Shown: positions 14,106 to 20,238 of the stretch, in pieces
Layout of the letters: every line of letters begins with the position of its first letter
Numbering within the stretch: the stretch's first letter is position 1
DNA from: a virus
Strand: one strand, 5' to 3'
Virus record (IMG/VR): IMGVR_UViG_3300029319_000638
Coordinates: 1 to 20,989 of that record
DNA length: 20,989 nt
Notes under the pieces: model-generated
What the model was told of the DNA's origin: nothing
The model's input: only the letters and a program-made list of their open reading frames with translations
The model's database searches: none
Program-made: the position numbers and the translations under genes

Positions 14106-16244
14106 ATGGCTAATCAAATTAGACTCAAAAGAGGTTCTGGTAGCGATCCAAGTGCAAGTGATCTTGCTGTTGGGGAAGTAGCGGTAAGAACAGATAACGG
14201 CAAATTATTTACAAAAAAAGATAACGGTTCTGTAGCTGAAATATCTGGTGGTGGAGGTATTGATGACGGAGATAAAGGTGATATTACAGTTAGCAATAGC
14301 GGTGCAACTTTTACTATTGATAATGGAGTTGTCAATGATGCAAAGGTAGCTTCAGATGCAGCGATAGCTGGATCAAAACTTGCTAACCCAATATCTTTGG
14401 CTGATGACCATAAAATTTCATTTGGCACTGGTTCGGGTAATAATTTAGAAATATTCCACGAAAGCAGTTCAAATACAAATGAAATTATTGCTGCTGATGG
14501 TGACATACATATTCAAGCTGATAACTTCCAACTTATTAGTGATGACAGTGGTGGTAGAGCTATTTTCTTAGATAATTCAAGTGGTCATTTAGAATTAGGA
14601 TTTGACGGAAATCATTGTGTTCAAATAAATGGGTCACAAACTGAATTTATCAAAGATGTAAAATTTGATGGAGGGACTGCTGGAAGAGATATTCTTTTTG
14701 ATAGGTCAGACAATCAACTTGAATTTGCTGATGATGCTGCTGCTACTTTTGGAACAGATGATGATTTGAAAATTACACATTCTGGTAGCAACGGAAATAT
14801 AACTAATGCTACTGGTGATTTAGTTATAAGAACTTTAGGCACTAATGCTGATGATATTTTTATTGATTCTAAAGATGACATTAATATACGAGTCCATGAT
14901 ACAGATGACGCTATAACTTGTGTAGGTGATGGGGCTGTTACATTATTCCATAATAACTCGGCAAAGTTTGCTACAAGCAGTTCGGGTGGAACTTTAACAG
15001 GAACTTTAGTTGCAGATGGTTTTACTGGTCCACTAACAGGAAATGTAACTGGTAATGCTTCTGGCTCATCAGGTTCTTGCACAGGAAATGCAGCGACAGC
15101 TACAGCCCTTGAAACTGCACGAAATATTGGTGGAGTATCGTTTGATGGAACAGGGAATATAAATTTACCTGGTGTTAATACTTCTGGAAACCAAGATACC
15201 TCTGGAAATGCTGCCACTGCAACAGCTTTAGAAACTGCAAGAACTATAGCTGGTGTTTCATTTGATGGAACTGCAAATATTTCTCTTAATAACAATGCGA
15301 TTACTAACGGAGCAGGCTATATAACGGCAACTTTAACCAACGAGCAAGTCCAAGACATTGTTGGAGGTATGCTTTCAAGCAATACTGAAACAGGCATAAC
15401 AGTAACATATCAAGATGGCGATGGCACTATAGATTTTGTTGTTGCATCACAAACTGACAATAATTTTACTGATGCAGACCATTCAAAACTTGATGGCATC
15501 GCAAGTGGAGCTACTAATGTTACAAATAATAATCAGCTAACAAATGGGGCTGGATACATCACAACAGTAAGCAATTCAGATGTTGCTTCAAATGCTCAAA
15601 TATCTTTATCAAAACTAGAAACAATTACAAGCAATAGAATTGTAGGTAATGACAGTGGAAATGCTGCACCAAAAGAACTGACAGCAGCAGAAGTAAGGTC
15701 AATATTAAATGTTGCTGATGGAGCTACTAACGTAACAAACAATAATCAACTTACAAATGGTGCAGGATACATTACTTCTTCCTCTGCTGGTATTCCAGCG
15801 TCAGGCGGTACTTTTACTGGTGATGTTACTTTTGATGGGGGTGCTAATGCTTGTAAAATAGCTGGTGATAGTGATATTAGGTTAAATAATGGTGCTTGGA
15901 CAGGAGACTATGCTTGTAAATTACAGCATCATTCAAATTATCTCTATATACAAGGTGGTACGAATGGTATTCTTTGGAGAAGTTCGGGTGGAACTAACAG
16001 ACTTCATCTGAATAGCAGTGGGCATTTAATTCCACAAGCAAATAATACTTATGATCTAGGTAGTAGTTCTAATCGTTTTCAGAACATATACACAAATGAC
16101 TTAAATTTAAGTAATGAAGGCGGGTCAAATAATGTAGACGGCACTTGGGGAGATTGGACACTCCAAGAGGGTGAAGATAAAATATTTATGTTAAACAATA
16201 GAAATGGCAAAAAATATGCAATAAACTTAACTGAAATTGTTTAA
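14106..16244 (+). CDS. Long tail fibre protein with repeats and shared C-terminal tip
   Basis: A 712-residue protein with the strongest Shine-Dalgarno in the window (AGGAGGT at 14091-14097, eight bases before the ATG). Residues 1-50 repeat the Mtd-N-like start (IRLKRGSGSDPSASDLAVGE, then GKLFTKKDNG). Residues 100-300 are beta-rich with many DNA-repeat-like Asp/Asn/Gly turns. Two copies of GNAATATALETAR with GVSFDGT follow, then three TNGAGYIT copies. The final 50 residues match the tip of the fibre at 10663-11547. No S74 Ser-Lys dyad is recognised. Probably a trimeric host-binding fibre. Confidence 0.75.
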   Translation: MANQIRLKRGSGSDPSASDLAVGEVAVRTDNGKLFTKKDNGSVAEISGGGGIDDGDKGDITVSNSGATFTIDNGVVNDAKVASDAAIAGSKLANPISLADDHKISFGTGSGNNLEIFHESSSNTNEIIAADGDIHIQADNFQLISDDSGGRAIFLDNSSGHLELGFDGNHCVQINGSQTEFIKDVKFDGGTAGRDILFDRSDNQLEFADDAAATFGTDDDLKITHSGSNGNITNATGDLVIRTLGTNADDIFIDSKDDINIRVHDTDDAITCVGDGAVTLFHNNSAKFATSSSGGTLTGTLVADGFTGPLTGNVTGNASGSSGSCTGNAATATALETARNIGGVSFDGTGNINLPGVNTSGNQDTSGNAATATALETARTIAGVSFDGTANISLNNNAITNGAGYITATLTNEQVQDIVGGMLSSNTETGITVTYQDGDGTIDFVVASQTDNNFTDADHSKLDGIASGATNVTNNNQLTNGAGYITTVSNSDVASNAQISLSKLETITSNRIVGNDSGNAAPKELTAAEVRSILNVADGATNVTNNNQLTNGAGYITSSSAGIPASGGTFTGDVTFDGGANACKIAGDSDIRLNNGAWTGDYACKLQHHSNYLYIQGGTNGILWRSSGGTNRLHLNSSGHLIPQANNTYDLGSSSNRFQNIYTNDLNLSNEGGSNNVDGTWGDWTLQEGEDKIFMLNNRNGKKYAINLTEIV
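15286..15775 (+). repeat. Three TNGAGYIT protein repeats within the long fibre
   Basis: Copies are encoded at about 15286-15326, 15508-15565 and 15721-15775. The latter two read GATNVTNNNQLTNGAGYIT at protein level, but their DNA differs at many third positions. The codon drift means these are old, selected protein repeats and not a recent DNA duplication. Confidence 0.75.
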
Positions 16245-16277
16245 TTTTTATAAATTGATATTATAAGAAGAAACACT

Positions 16278-16511
16278 ATGCAAGCCATTACTGAAAAACA
16301 GATTCTTGAATGGAAAGAAGAATTAGCAAAACAAGTTAAGACTAGAGATCACGCTGAGAAAGTAATGAATGAATGTAATACAAACATCAACGCTTTGCAG
16401 GGCGGTATTCAGTTTGGGGAGATGCTGTTGAAAAAGAACGAGTCATTAAACCAGCAATTAAATAAAGTGGAGCCAAGCCCACAATCAAGAAAAGCACCAT
16501 CAAAGAAATAG
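16278..16511 (+). CDS. Small coiled-coil protein of unknown function
   Basis: A 77-residue, almost fully helical protein: heptad-like Leu/Ile/Val positions run through ITEKQILEWKEELAKQVKTR and on to about residue 64, then a Pro/Lys-rich tail (PSPQSRKAPSKK). It starts behind an AGAAGAAAC purine run. I recall similar short proteins in cyanophages but no function. It is the first gene of a group of three plus-strand genes, between the fibres and the minus-strand exported cluster. The coiled coil suggests oligomerisation or binding to the membrane protein encoded next. No catalytic motif is seen. Confidence 0.6.
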   Translation: MQAITEKQILEWKEELAKQVKTRDHAEKVMNECNTNINALQGGIQFGEMLLKKNESLNQQLNKVEPSPQSRKAPSKK

Positions 16512-16543
16512 GTGCTAAAGCCTTTACTAATGCCTCTTTAATC

Positions 16544-16765
16544 ATGTTTCAAAAAATCGCTAATGTTTTGAGTATCATCTCATTTGTAATGGTAGCTTCC
16601 ATGAGTGGTGGAGCGTATTTTGGTTACAAGTATGTAACTTCTGAACAATTCAAATCAAGAGTTATGAATGAAATCCTTGGTAATGTACAAGGAATGATGC
16701 CAAAAGTTTTAGATAATTCTTTACCACAAACAACAGGAAAATCTATTCCTTTTTTAAATAAATAA
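16544..16765 (+). CDS. Small one-helix membrane protein
   Basis: A 73-residue protein. After MFQKIAN a hydrophobic segment of about 23 residues (VLSIISFVMVASMSGGAYFG) makes one membrane span; the remainder is polar and ends KSIPFLNK. ATG 16544 is used. The frame is open further upstream to 16466, but that stretch has no ATG, GTG or TTG codon. No clear Shine-Dalgarno precedes the ATG. Similar small proteins occur in cyanophages next to a proline-rich gene (from memory). A holin or a virion membrane role cannot be told apart from sequence. Confidence 0.6.
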   Translation: MFQKIANVLSIISFVMVASMSGGAYFGYKYVTSEQFKSRVMNEILGNVQGMMPKVLDNSLPQTTGKSIPFLNK

Positions 16766-17392
16766 TTGGAAATACCCGACATAAGTATTTCTGAAATATA
16801 CATTCCAAACGTTCCAGAGCCTTATACTCCTCATTATTTAACTATTACAAAGCCACCAGATATAGATGTTCCTGGTTGTACCTATCAACATCGTGATATA
16901 AAAAATACTGGTAATCGAAATTTATTATTAGAAGATCCTAATGGTGTATTTACAACGTGTGATTTTCCGTTCCCTAGTTTTATTCCTCTTGACTATACAC
17001 CTGAGAATATGGTCATTACAGAAGAACCACTTGTCGATAATGAAGCACCGCCCTTTCCAGAAACAGAACAGCCAAAGATTCCTGACCTACCTGAACCACC
17101 CCCACCAGATTTTCCTCCATGCCCTGGTAAAAATGACCAAAGAGTAGGGGATTTTCGTAACGATAAAAAGTTAGAACGTGTTATTGGGCATGAAAGAGGG
17201 CAAGATGGTAGTGAATGCGTGACTTTGTATGAAGCAGTTGAGTGGAAAGACCAGTACATTCCGTCTGCTCCACAGTTTGTTGGGGTTTTTAGCCTTGCTT
17301 TGGTTGGTGCTTCTGCACCACTTGTACTTCAGCTTGTCCGTCCAATAGTTAAACAAATAGTCACTAAATTAACTAAGAAAAAGGTAAAATAA
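16766..17392 (+). CDS. Proline-rich, C-terminally anchored protein
   Basis: A 208-residue protein read from a TTG that follows the previous stop with no gap (TAATTG); the next Met is near residue 90, which would lose a well-formed N-terminus. Residues 1-125 are Pro-rich (about one in five), including a PEPPPPDFPPCPG run. Residues 126-170 contain RVGDFRNDKKLERVIGHERG and SECVTLYEAVEW. Residues about 172-195 form a hydrophobic span, and the end is very basic (KQIVTKLTKKKVK). I recall cyanophage relatives with the same order. The layout suggests a tail-anchored protein with an extended arm. Function is unknown; the spaced cysteines could form disulphides if the arm is outside the cytoplasm. Confidence 0.6.
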   Translation: MEIPDISISEIYIPNVPEPYTPHYLTITKPPDIDVPGCTYQHRDIKNTGNRNLLLEDPNGVFTTCDFPFPSFIPLDYTPENMVITEEPLVDNEAPPFPETEQPKIPDLPEPPPPDFPPCPGKNDQRVGDFRNDKKLERVIGHERGQDGSECVTLYEAVEWKDQYIPSAPQFVGVFSLALVGASAPLVLQLVRPIVKQIVTKLTKKKVK

Positions 17393-17424
17393 AAATACCC
17401 TATTCGCCACGGCAATGGATAGGG
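17386..17424 (-). terminator. Intrinsic terminator for the minus-strand cluster
   Basis: Read on the minus strand, CCCTAT then CCA (pairing with TGG) and ATAGGG form a hairpin from 17424 to 17398, followed by TATTTTTATTTTAC (17397-17384). The T-rich run overlaps the end of the proline-rich gene on the other strand. It stands about 130 bases beyond the stop of the last minus-strand gene. Confidence 0.5.
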
Positions 17425-17557
17425 CGTCTAGGTGGGCAAGTTTAACCGTGCTTGCCTACTGCTTAAATTGATGCTAATGTGATATACAAGCATTGCAATC
17501 TGTAAGCCCCTACTGATTGAAATAAAGGTAGTTTAAACGTGAGCCCAGAACCAATGC
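17425..17557. other. Hairpin-rich gap between convergent operons
   Basis: No gene is seen here. A 10-bp stem pairs 17431-17440 (GGTGGGCAAG) with 17451-17460 (CTTGCCTACT), with two G-T pairs. Its loop TTTAA (17441-17445) could pair with TTAAA at 17463-17467, making a possible pseudoknot. A second hairpin joins ATTG-ATGCT (17467-17475) with AGCAT-TG-CAAT (17489-17499). None is followed by a T tract on the plus strand. The segment could be a stabilising 3' end or a small RNA; no known RNA family is recognised. Confidence 0.35.
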
Positions 17558-18304
17558 TTATTTTATTTTGTGAGTATGTGGGATAACTTGATTTGGTGGA
17601 ACTGTTACTACAATATCTTCACAAGTAACTGCACTTGGTGTACCCTCTTTAAATTTAGCTCCCAACCTCGCTTGAGCCGCACATTGTTCTAAACGATAGA
17701 GGCTGATTTCCATTTTAGTTTTCTTTATTAGTAATCTTTGAGCTTCAATATTTACTGCGGTTGCTTCATGGCAAAGGGTTGGAGACTTACCTAGCGGGAT
17801 ATTAAACTGAGCAGATATTCCATAATTTAGATTAAAATTATCTTTTTCAAATCTAGGTATTTCTGAATAATATTTGATCTCACCAGTATCTTCGTCATAG
17901 ATAGGTGTCCTCGTAATATATTCTTTGGGTCGTGCGAAAGACCAACTATCGGTTACATAAGGTGTAATTGTAAGGCTAGGCGAAGCACATACTATGCCCT
18001 GACTCATTTTGTAAGATGGCATAGCTGATGGCGTTATCATAGTTGCATTATTATTGACAACACCTTGAGCATTTGAAGAAGGAGAAGCAACAGTTGTATT
18101 AGCCAAAACCTTTGCAGGGCAAAGGATTATAGCTACTGCCCAAAGGTAGTTGTAGTTTCTGTTGTTGTACTTGTATTTATTTGACGAGTTATTGAAGTTA
18201 CTGTGTCTAGACCTGGTGTTATTAATGTTTCTTGAAGAGAGAAGGCTGCTCCATCGTTTGTTATTGACCAGCGAGGTATAGCTTCTAAGTTTGGTGAAGT
18301 CCAA
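17558..18304 (-). CDS. Exported protein of unknown function, start uncertain
   Basis: The frame gives up to 248 residues from a TTG at 18304, but the first 53 residues overlap the preceding gene in another frame and are low-complexity Asn/Ser/Arg. A signal-peptide-like stretch, LWAVAIILCPAKVLA (18145-18101), comes after them, with a likely cut before NTT. No ATG, GTG or TTG occurs between 18304 and this stretch in frame. The mature part has CASPSLTITPYVTDSWSFARP and a long helix with EAQRLLIKKTKMEISLYRLE, then EQCAAQARLGAKF and a final CEDIVVTVPP. Similar proteins occur in cyanophages from memory, without known function. The gene may use an unusual start, a -1 frameshift, or carry an indel. 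Confidence 0.6.
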   Translation of the reverse strand: MDFTKLRSYTSLVNNKRWSSLLSSRNINNTRSRHSNFNNSSNKYKYNNRNYNYLWAVAIILCPAKVLANTTVASPSSNAQGVVNNNATMITPSAMPSYKMSQGIVCASPSLTITPYVTDSWSFARPKEYITRTPIYDEDTGEIKYYSEIPRFEKDNFNLNYGISAQFNIPLGKSPTLCHEATAVNIEAQRLLIKKTKMEISLYRLEQCAAQARLGAKFKEGTPSAVTCEDIVVTVPPNQVIPHTHKIK

Positions 18305-18564
18305 TGAAAGTTTACTCCTCCAACCGTTTGTTCATTCGTAGTCGTAGGAGTAGGGTTGATATATCCTGTTTCAGATTCGATATTATGTCCTGATGCTGAG
18401 TAGGAGTAACCTGTCCGATATTGATGGCTCGTAATCGTTTCATTAATTATTGATTCTGAGGTGCTTGAAGTTTGGCTCGAACCTGTACGAAATTGTGGCA
18501 CAATAGGCACAGCAAGGGTTCTTACTGGTAATACTAATAAAACTAGCAGCCAAAGTCTAGTCAA
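18133..18564 (-). CDS. Exported protein of unknown function (middle gene of cluster)
   Basis: A 143-residue protein starting eight bases inside the previous gene. MTRLWLLVLLVLPVRTLA is a clear signal peptide, with cleavage expected before VPIVPQ. The mature part is Ser/Thr-rich: PQFRTGSSQTSSTSESIINE, then YRTGYSYSASGHNIESETG and VGGVNFHWTSPN, ending in TSTTTETTTTFGQ. No cysteine is found, and no enzyme motif. Such a composition suggests a beta-rich surface or periplasmic protein. It is sandwiched between two other exported proteins on the same strand. Confidence 0.65.
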   Translation of the reverse strand: MTRLWLLVLLVLPVRTLAVPIVPQFRTGSSQTSSTSESIINETITSHQYRTGYSYSASGHNIESETGYINPTPTTTNEQTVGGVNFHWTSPNLEAIPRWSITNDGAAFSLQETLITPGLDTVTSITRQINTSTTTETTTTFGQ

Positions 18565-19072
18565 TCGTAATAGTAACTTTAGTAGATCCTATGCAAGATG
18601 TACCAGACCCACCTGCGGTACAGGTATGTATTCCAGAACTCAATGACGTTAAAGCGAGAGATCCAGCAGTACCGCCTGATCCAATAGTAGTCTGACCACC
18701 TAATACTGGTAATGCTGCAATACCCGAACTAGGAGTCACAGCAGATGGTGTAGCGTCACCCATAATTACCGATTCTGTTTTCGAGAACGCTGAACCGCTA
18801 GTAGTTACTGTAGTATCTGTCTGAATCATCGCTGGTACACCATTACTAAGGCTGCCAACATTGATACCGCCTATCTTCCCTGCTGTTGTGGTATCTCCTA
18901 CGGTTACAGATGGTGTAATATTATTTCCGCTAAGACTATATGTAGTGCCTACTTTATTGGTAACAACGTATGGCATATCTACACTTATCTGAGCAGAAGT
19001 AACAAACTCCTGTTTTATGTCAGCTAATACAGGACTAGATGCCAATAATAATAATGGAAGCAGCTTTTTCAT
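18557..19072 (-). CDS. Exported beta-rich protein of unknown function
   Basis: A 171-residue protein. MKKLLPLLLLASSPVLA is a textbook signal peptide with cleavage before DIKQEF. The mature part has QEFVTSAQISVDMPYVVTNK, then repeated Gly/Ser/Thr-rich strands (SGNNITPSVTVGDTTTAG, GGQTTIGSGGTAGSLAL), and ends with two cysteines (HTCTAGGSGTSC) and STKVTITID. The pattern suggests a beta-helix or adhesin-like fold. The start shares ATGA with the end of the membrane protein gene upstream, so the two are likely translated together. I recall similar cyanophage proteins, with no assigned role. Confidence 0.7.
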   Translation of the reverse strand: MKKLLPLLLLASSPVLADIKQEFVTSAQISVDMPYVVTNKVGTTYSLSGNNITPSVTVGDTTTAGKIGGINVGSLSNGVPAMIQTDTTVTTSGSAFSKTESVIMGDATPSAVTPSSGIAALPVLGGQTTIGSGGTAGSLALTSLSSGIHTCTAGGSGTSCIGSTKVTITID

Positions 19073-19428
19073 TTTTTAGATTTTGGGTCGATTACTTCAG
19101 CACCTTCAATCTTGATAGGTGTTATTACCCTTATAGTCTGAACCATACCATCTTCCATTGCAACTTTGTCGTCTTTCTTACTACTTTTTTTAGATCCTTC
19201 CAAACCGAATGTTGCCAGTGCTCCCGTCAGAAGCGAAGCAGGAAACGTGATGTCTTTAGGCTCTGAACTATAACCTGGTATTGAAATGTAGTTAAGAGTC
19301 ACTATAAATCCACTCCAAACAACTACACCTAATCTTACAAAAAGACTAATAATTGCTAACTGTTCTTCTTTATCATCTAAGCCTTCCTTTAATTTTTGAA
19401 AAGGGTTTTTCTTCTTCTCTTCAACCAT
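19069..19428 (-). CDS. Holin-like small membrane protein
   Basis: A 119-residue protein, first gene of the minus-strand cluster. The charged N-terminus (VEEKKKNPFQKLKEGLDDKE) is followed by a hydrophobic span at about residues 24-47 (AIISLFVRLGVVVWSGFIVT), a short loop with YISIPGYSSEPKDITF, a second weaker span (PASLLTGALATFGL), and a basic tail with KKSSKKDDK. Two spans and a charged tail fit a class II holin, but nothing proves it: no endolysin is seen beside it. The ATGA overlap couples it to the first exported protein, so an envelope-complex role is equally possible. Confidence 0.6.
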   Translation of the reverse strand: MVEEKKKNPFQKLKEGLDDKEEQLAIISLFVRLGVVVWSGFIVTLNYISIPGYSSEPKDITFPASLLTGALATFGLEGSKKSSKKDDKVAMEDGMVQTIRVITPIKIEGAEVIDPKSKK

Positions 19429-19442
19429 AATAGTTAATACTC

Positions 19443-19471
19443 TTGTTATATATTAGCAATTTAGCTATGTT
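19443..19471 (+). promoter_or_regulatory. Candidate promoter in the divergent gap before 19495
   Basis: TTGTTA (19443-19448) and TATGTT (19466-19471) stand 17 bases apart, matching the sigma-70 consensus at four of six positions each. The 66-base gap between the divergent genes at 19428 (minus) and 19495 (plus) must hold both their promoters if they are transcribed separately. The match is weak in AT-rich DNA. Confidence 0.3.
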
Positions 19472-19494
19472 TGGGAAGTAACACATAAATAACT

Positions 19495-19677
19495 ATGTTA
19501 AAAATTTTAAAACCGTTACTTCTTAAATTCCTTTCTACGTCAGCCTGCAAACAGTTGGTTATAGACCTATTGCGAGCTATTTGTAAGCAGACCTCAAATA
19601 ATCTTGATGATCAAGCGGTTGATTTCTTAGAAGAACAACTGTTTCCAGGTAGACCTGTATCTTCTTTACCAAAATGA
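19495..19677 (+). CDS. Small helical protein of unknown function
   Basis: A 60-residue protein. The N-terminal half is an amphipathic or membrane-binding helix (MLKILKPLLLKFLSTSACKQ then LVIDLLRAICKQT), and the C-terminal half has DDQAVDFLEEQLFPG. It overlaps the next gene by four bases (ATGA). I remember similar short proteins in cyanophages, paired with a gene like the next one. The role is not known; the amphipathic N-terminus suggests membrane contact. Confidence 0.55.
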   Translation: MLKILKPLLLKFLSTSACKQLVIDLLRAICKQTSNNLDDQAVDFLEEQLFPGRPVSSLPK

Positions 19678-20003
19678 AAGACACTTTTTTTCAAATTATC
19701 TTTGAATCTCCACCAGCTGAAGTTGAACTTTCTACAGAATTAAGGTGTAGAGAAATTATGAAGTCTAATGATATTGATAAAATAAAAGCATTTTGTTGTG
19801 ATTTAGTTAGAAACCAAGCGAAGATTGACGCTGTACTTTCTTCAGCCTTGGCACGTTTAGCAGAGCAAGAAGCAACAAAAATGGTTGAAGAAAAAATAGT
19901 AAAGGCAAAAGGTATTAACAAGTTATTATTTCTTTTTCATCAGTTTATGATAATGAAACAAGTAGAAAAAATTATGAAAGCAAGCCGTCCTCAAAATCCT
20001 TAA
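19674..20003 (+). CDS. Small helical protein of unknown function, paired with the previous gene
   Basis: A 109-residue protein that begins in an ATGA overlap with the 60-residue gene. It is all-helical: ELSTELRCREIMKSNDIDKI, then AFCCDLVRNQAKIDAVLSSA and ARLAEQEATKMVEEK. The middle heptads suggest a coiled coil. A REIMKxxD motif followed by CxxLVRxQ is one I associate with small cyanophage proteins, but no function follows. Its 3' end overlaps the end of the convergent minus-strand gene by 32 bases. Confidence 0.55.
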   Translation: MKDTFFQIIFESPPAEVELSTELRCREIMKSNDIDKIKAFCCDLVRNQAKIDAVLSSALARLAEQEATKMVEEKIVKAKGINKLLFLFHQFMIMKQVEKIMKASRPQNP

Positions 20004-20238
20004 GTTCTTGTTCTGAAAAATCTTCTTCACGCATACTTAGAACTTCACAAATTAACGCATTATGTTTTATAACAGCAGTTCTAATAAACTCTGTTACCCA
20101 TTTACCATTAGTTATAAGTTGAGCTTTTCGATTACCGTCAATAAAAACATAATGATCATAACCTCTTAAATCTTGATCTAATAATTTTTTTTCTAAGTTT
20201 GATATTCTATTTAATTTTAAAGTTTTTAATTTATTCAT
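19972..20238 (-). CDS. Unknown small protein downstream of the methyltransferase
   Basis: An 88-residue protein whose ATG lies inside the methyltransferase's last codons (eight-base overlap), so it is probably translated from the same message. It has a basic helical N-terminus (NKLKTLKLNRISNLEKKLLD), a beta pattern YDHYVFIDGNRKAQLI then NGKWVTEFIRTAV, and an acidic C-terminal helix (REEDFSEQELKDFEDGL). I do not recognise it. The position suggests a link with DNA modification or its regulation, but there is no DNA-binding motif that I can see. Confidence 0.55.
   Translation of the reverse strand: MNKLKTLKLNRISNLEKKLLDQDLRGYDHYVFIDGNRKAQLITNGKWVTEFIRTAVIKHNALICEVLSMREEDFSEQELKDFEDGLLS

Noticed and set aside
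14714-15295. A 193-codon open frame on the minus strand inside the long fibre gene
   Set aside because: It lies opposite Ala/Thr/Gly-rich repeat codons, which create long antisense open frames. Its translation is Val/Pro/Ala-rich with no domain, and it has no gene spacing of its own. The same applies to 14114-14506, 13699-14067 and 3375-3722 on the minus strand.
15286-15775. Spaced repeats that might suggest a CRISPR array
   Set aside because: Repeats are in frame within the fibre, differ at third codon positions and have unequal long spacing, so they are protein repeats.
16237-16264. Promoter-like TTGTTT...TATTAT and a T4-late-like TATAAATT before the gene at 16278
   Set aside because: The matches are weak for sigma-70 (TTGTTT) and imperfect for the T4 late box. 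In such AT-rich DNA they are expected by chance, and the phage type is not T4-like.
16466-16543. An N-terminal extension of the small membrane protein in the same frame
   Set aside because: The stretch is open and Lys/Ile-rich but holds no ATG, GTG or TTG, and it overlaps the end of the coiled-coil gene.
17401-17520. Possible tRNA or tmRNA in the structured gap
   Set aside because: No T-loop GTTCRA consensus, no cloverleaf and no CCA-type acceptor stem could be built.
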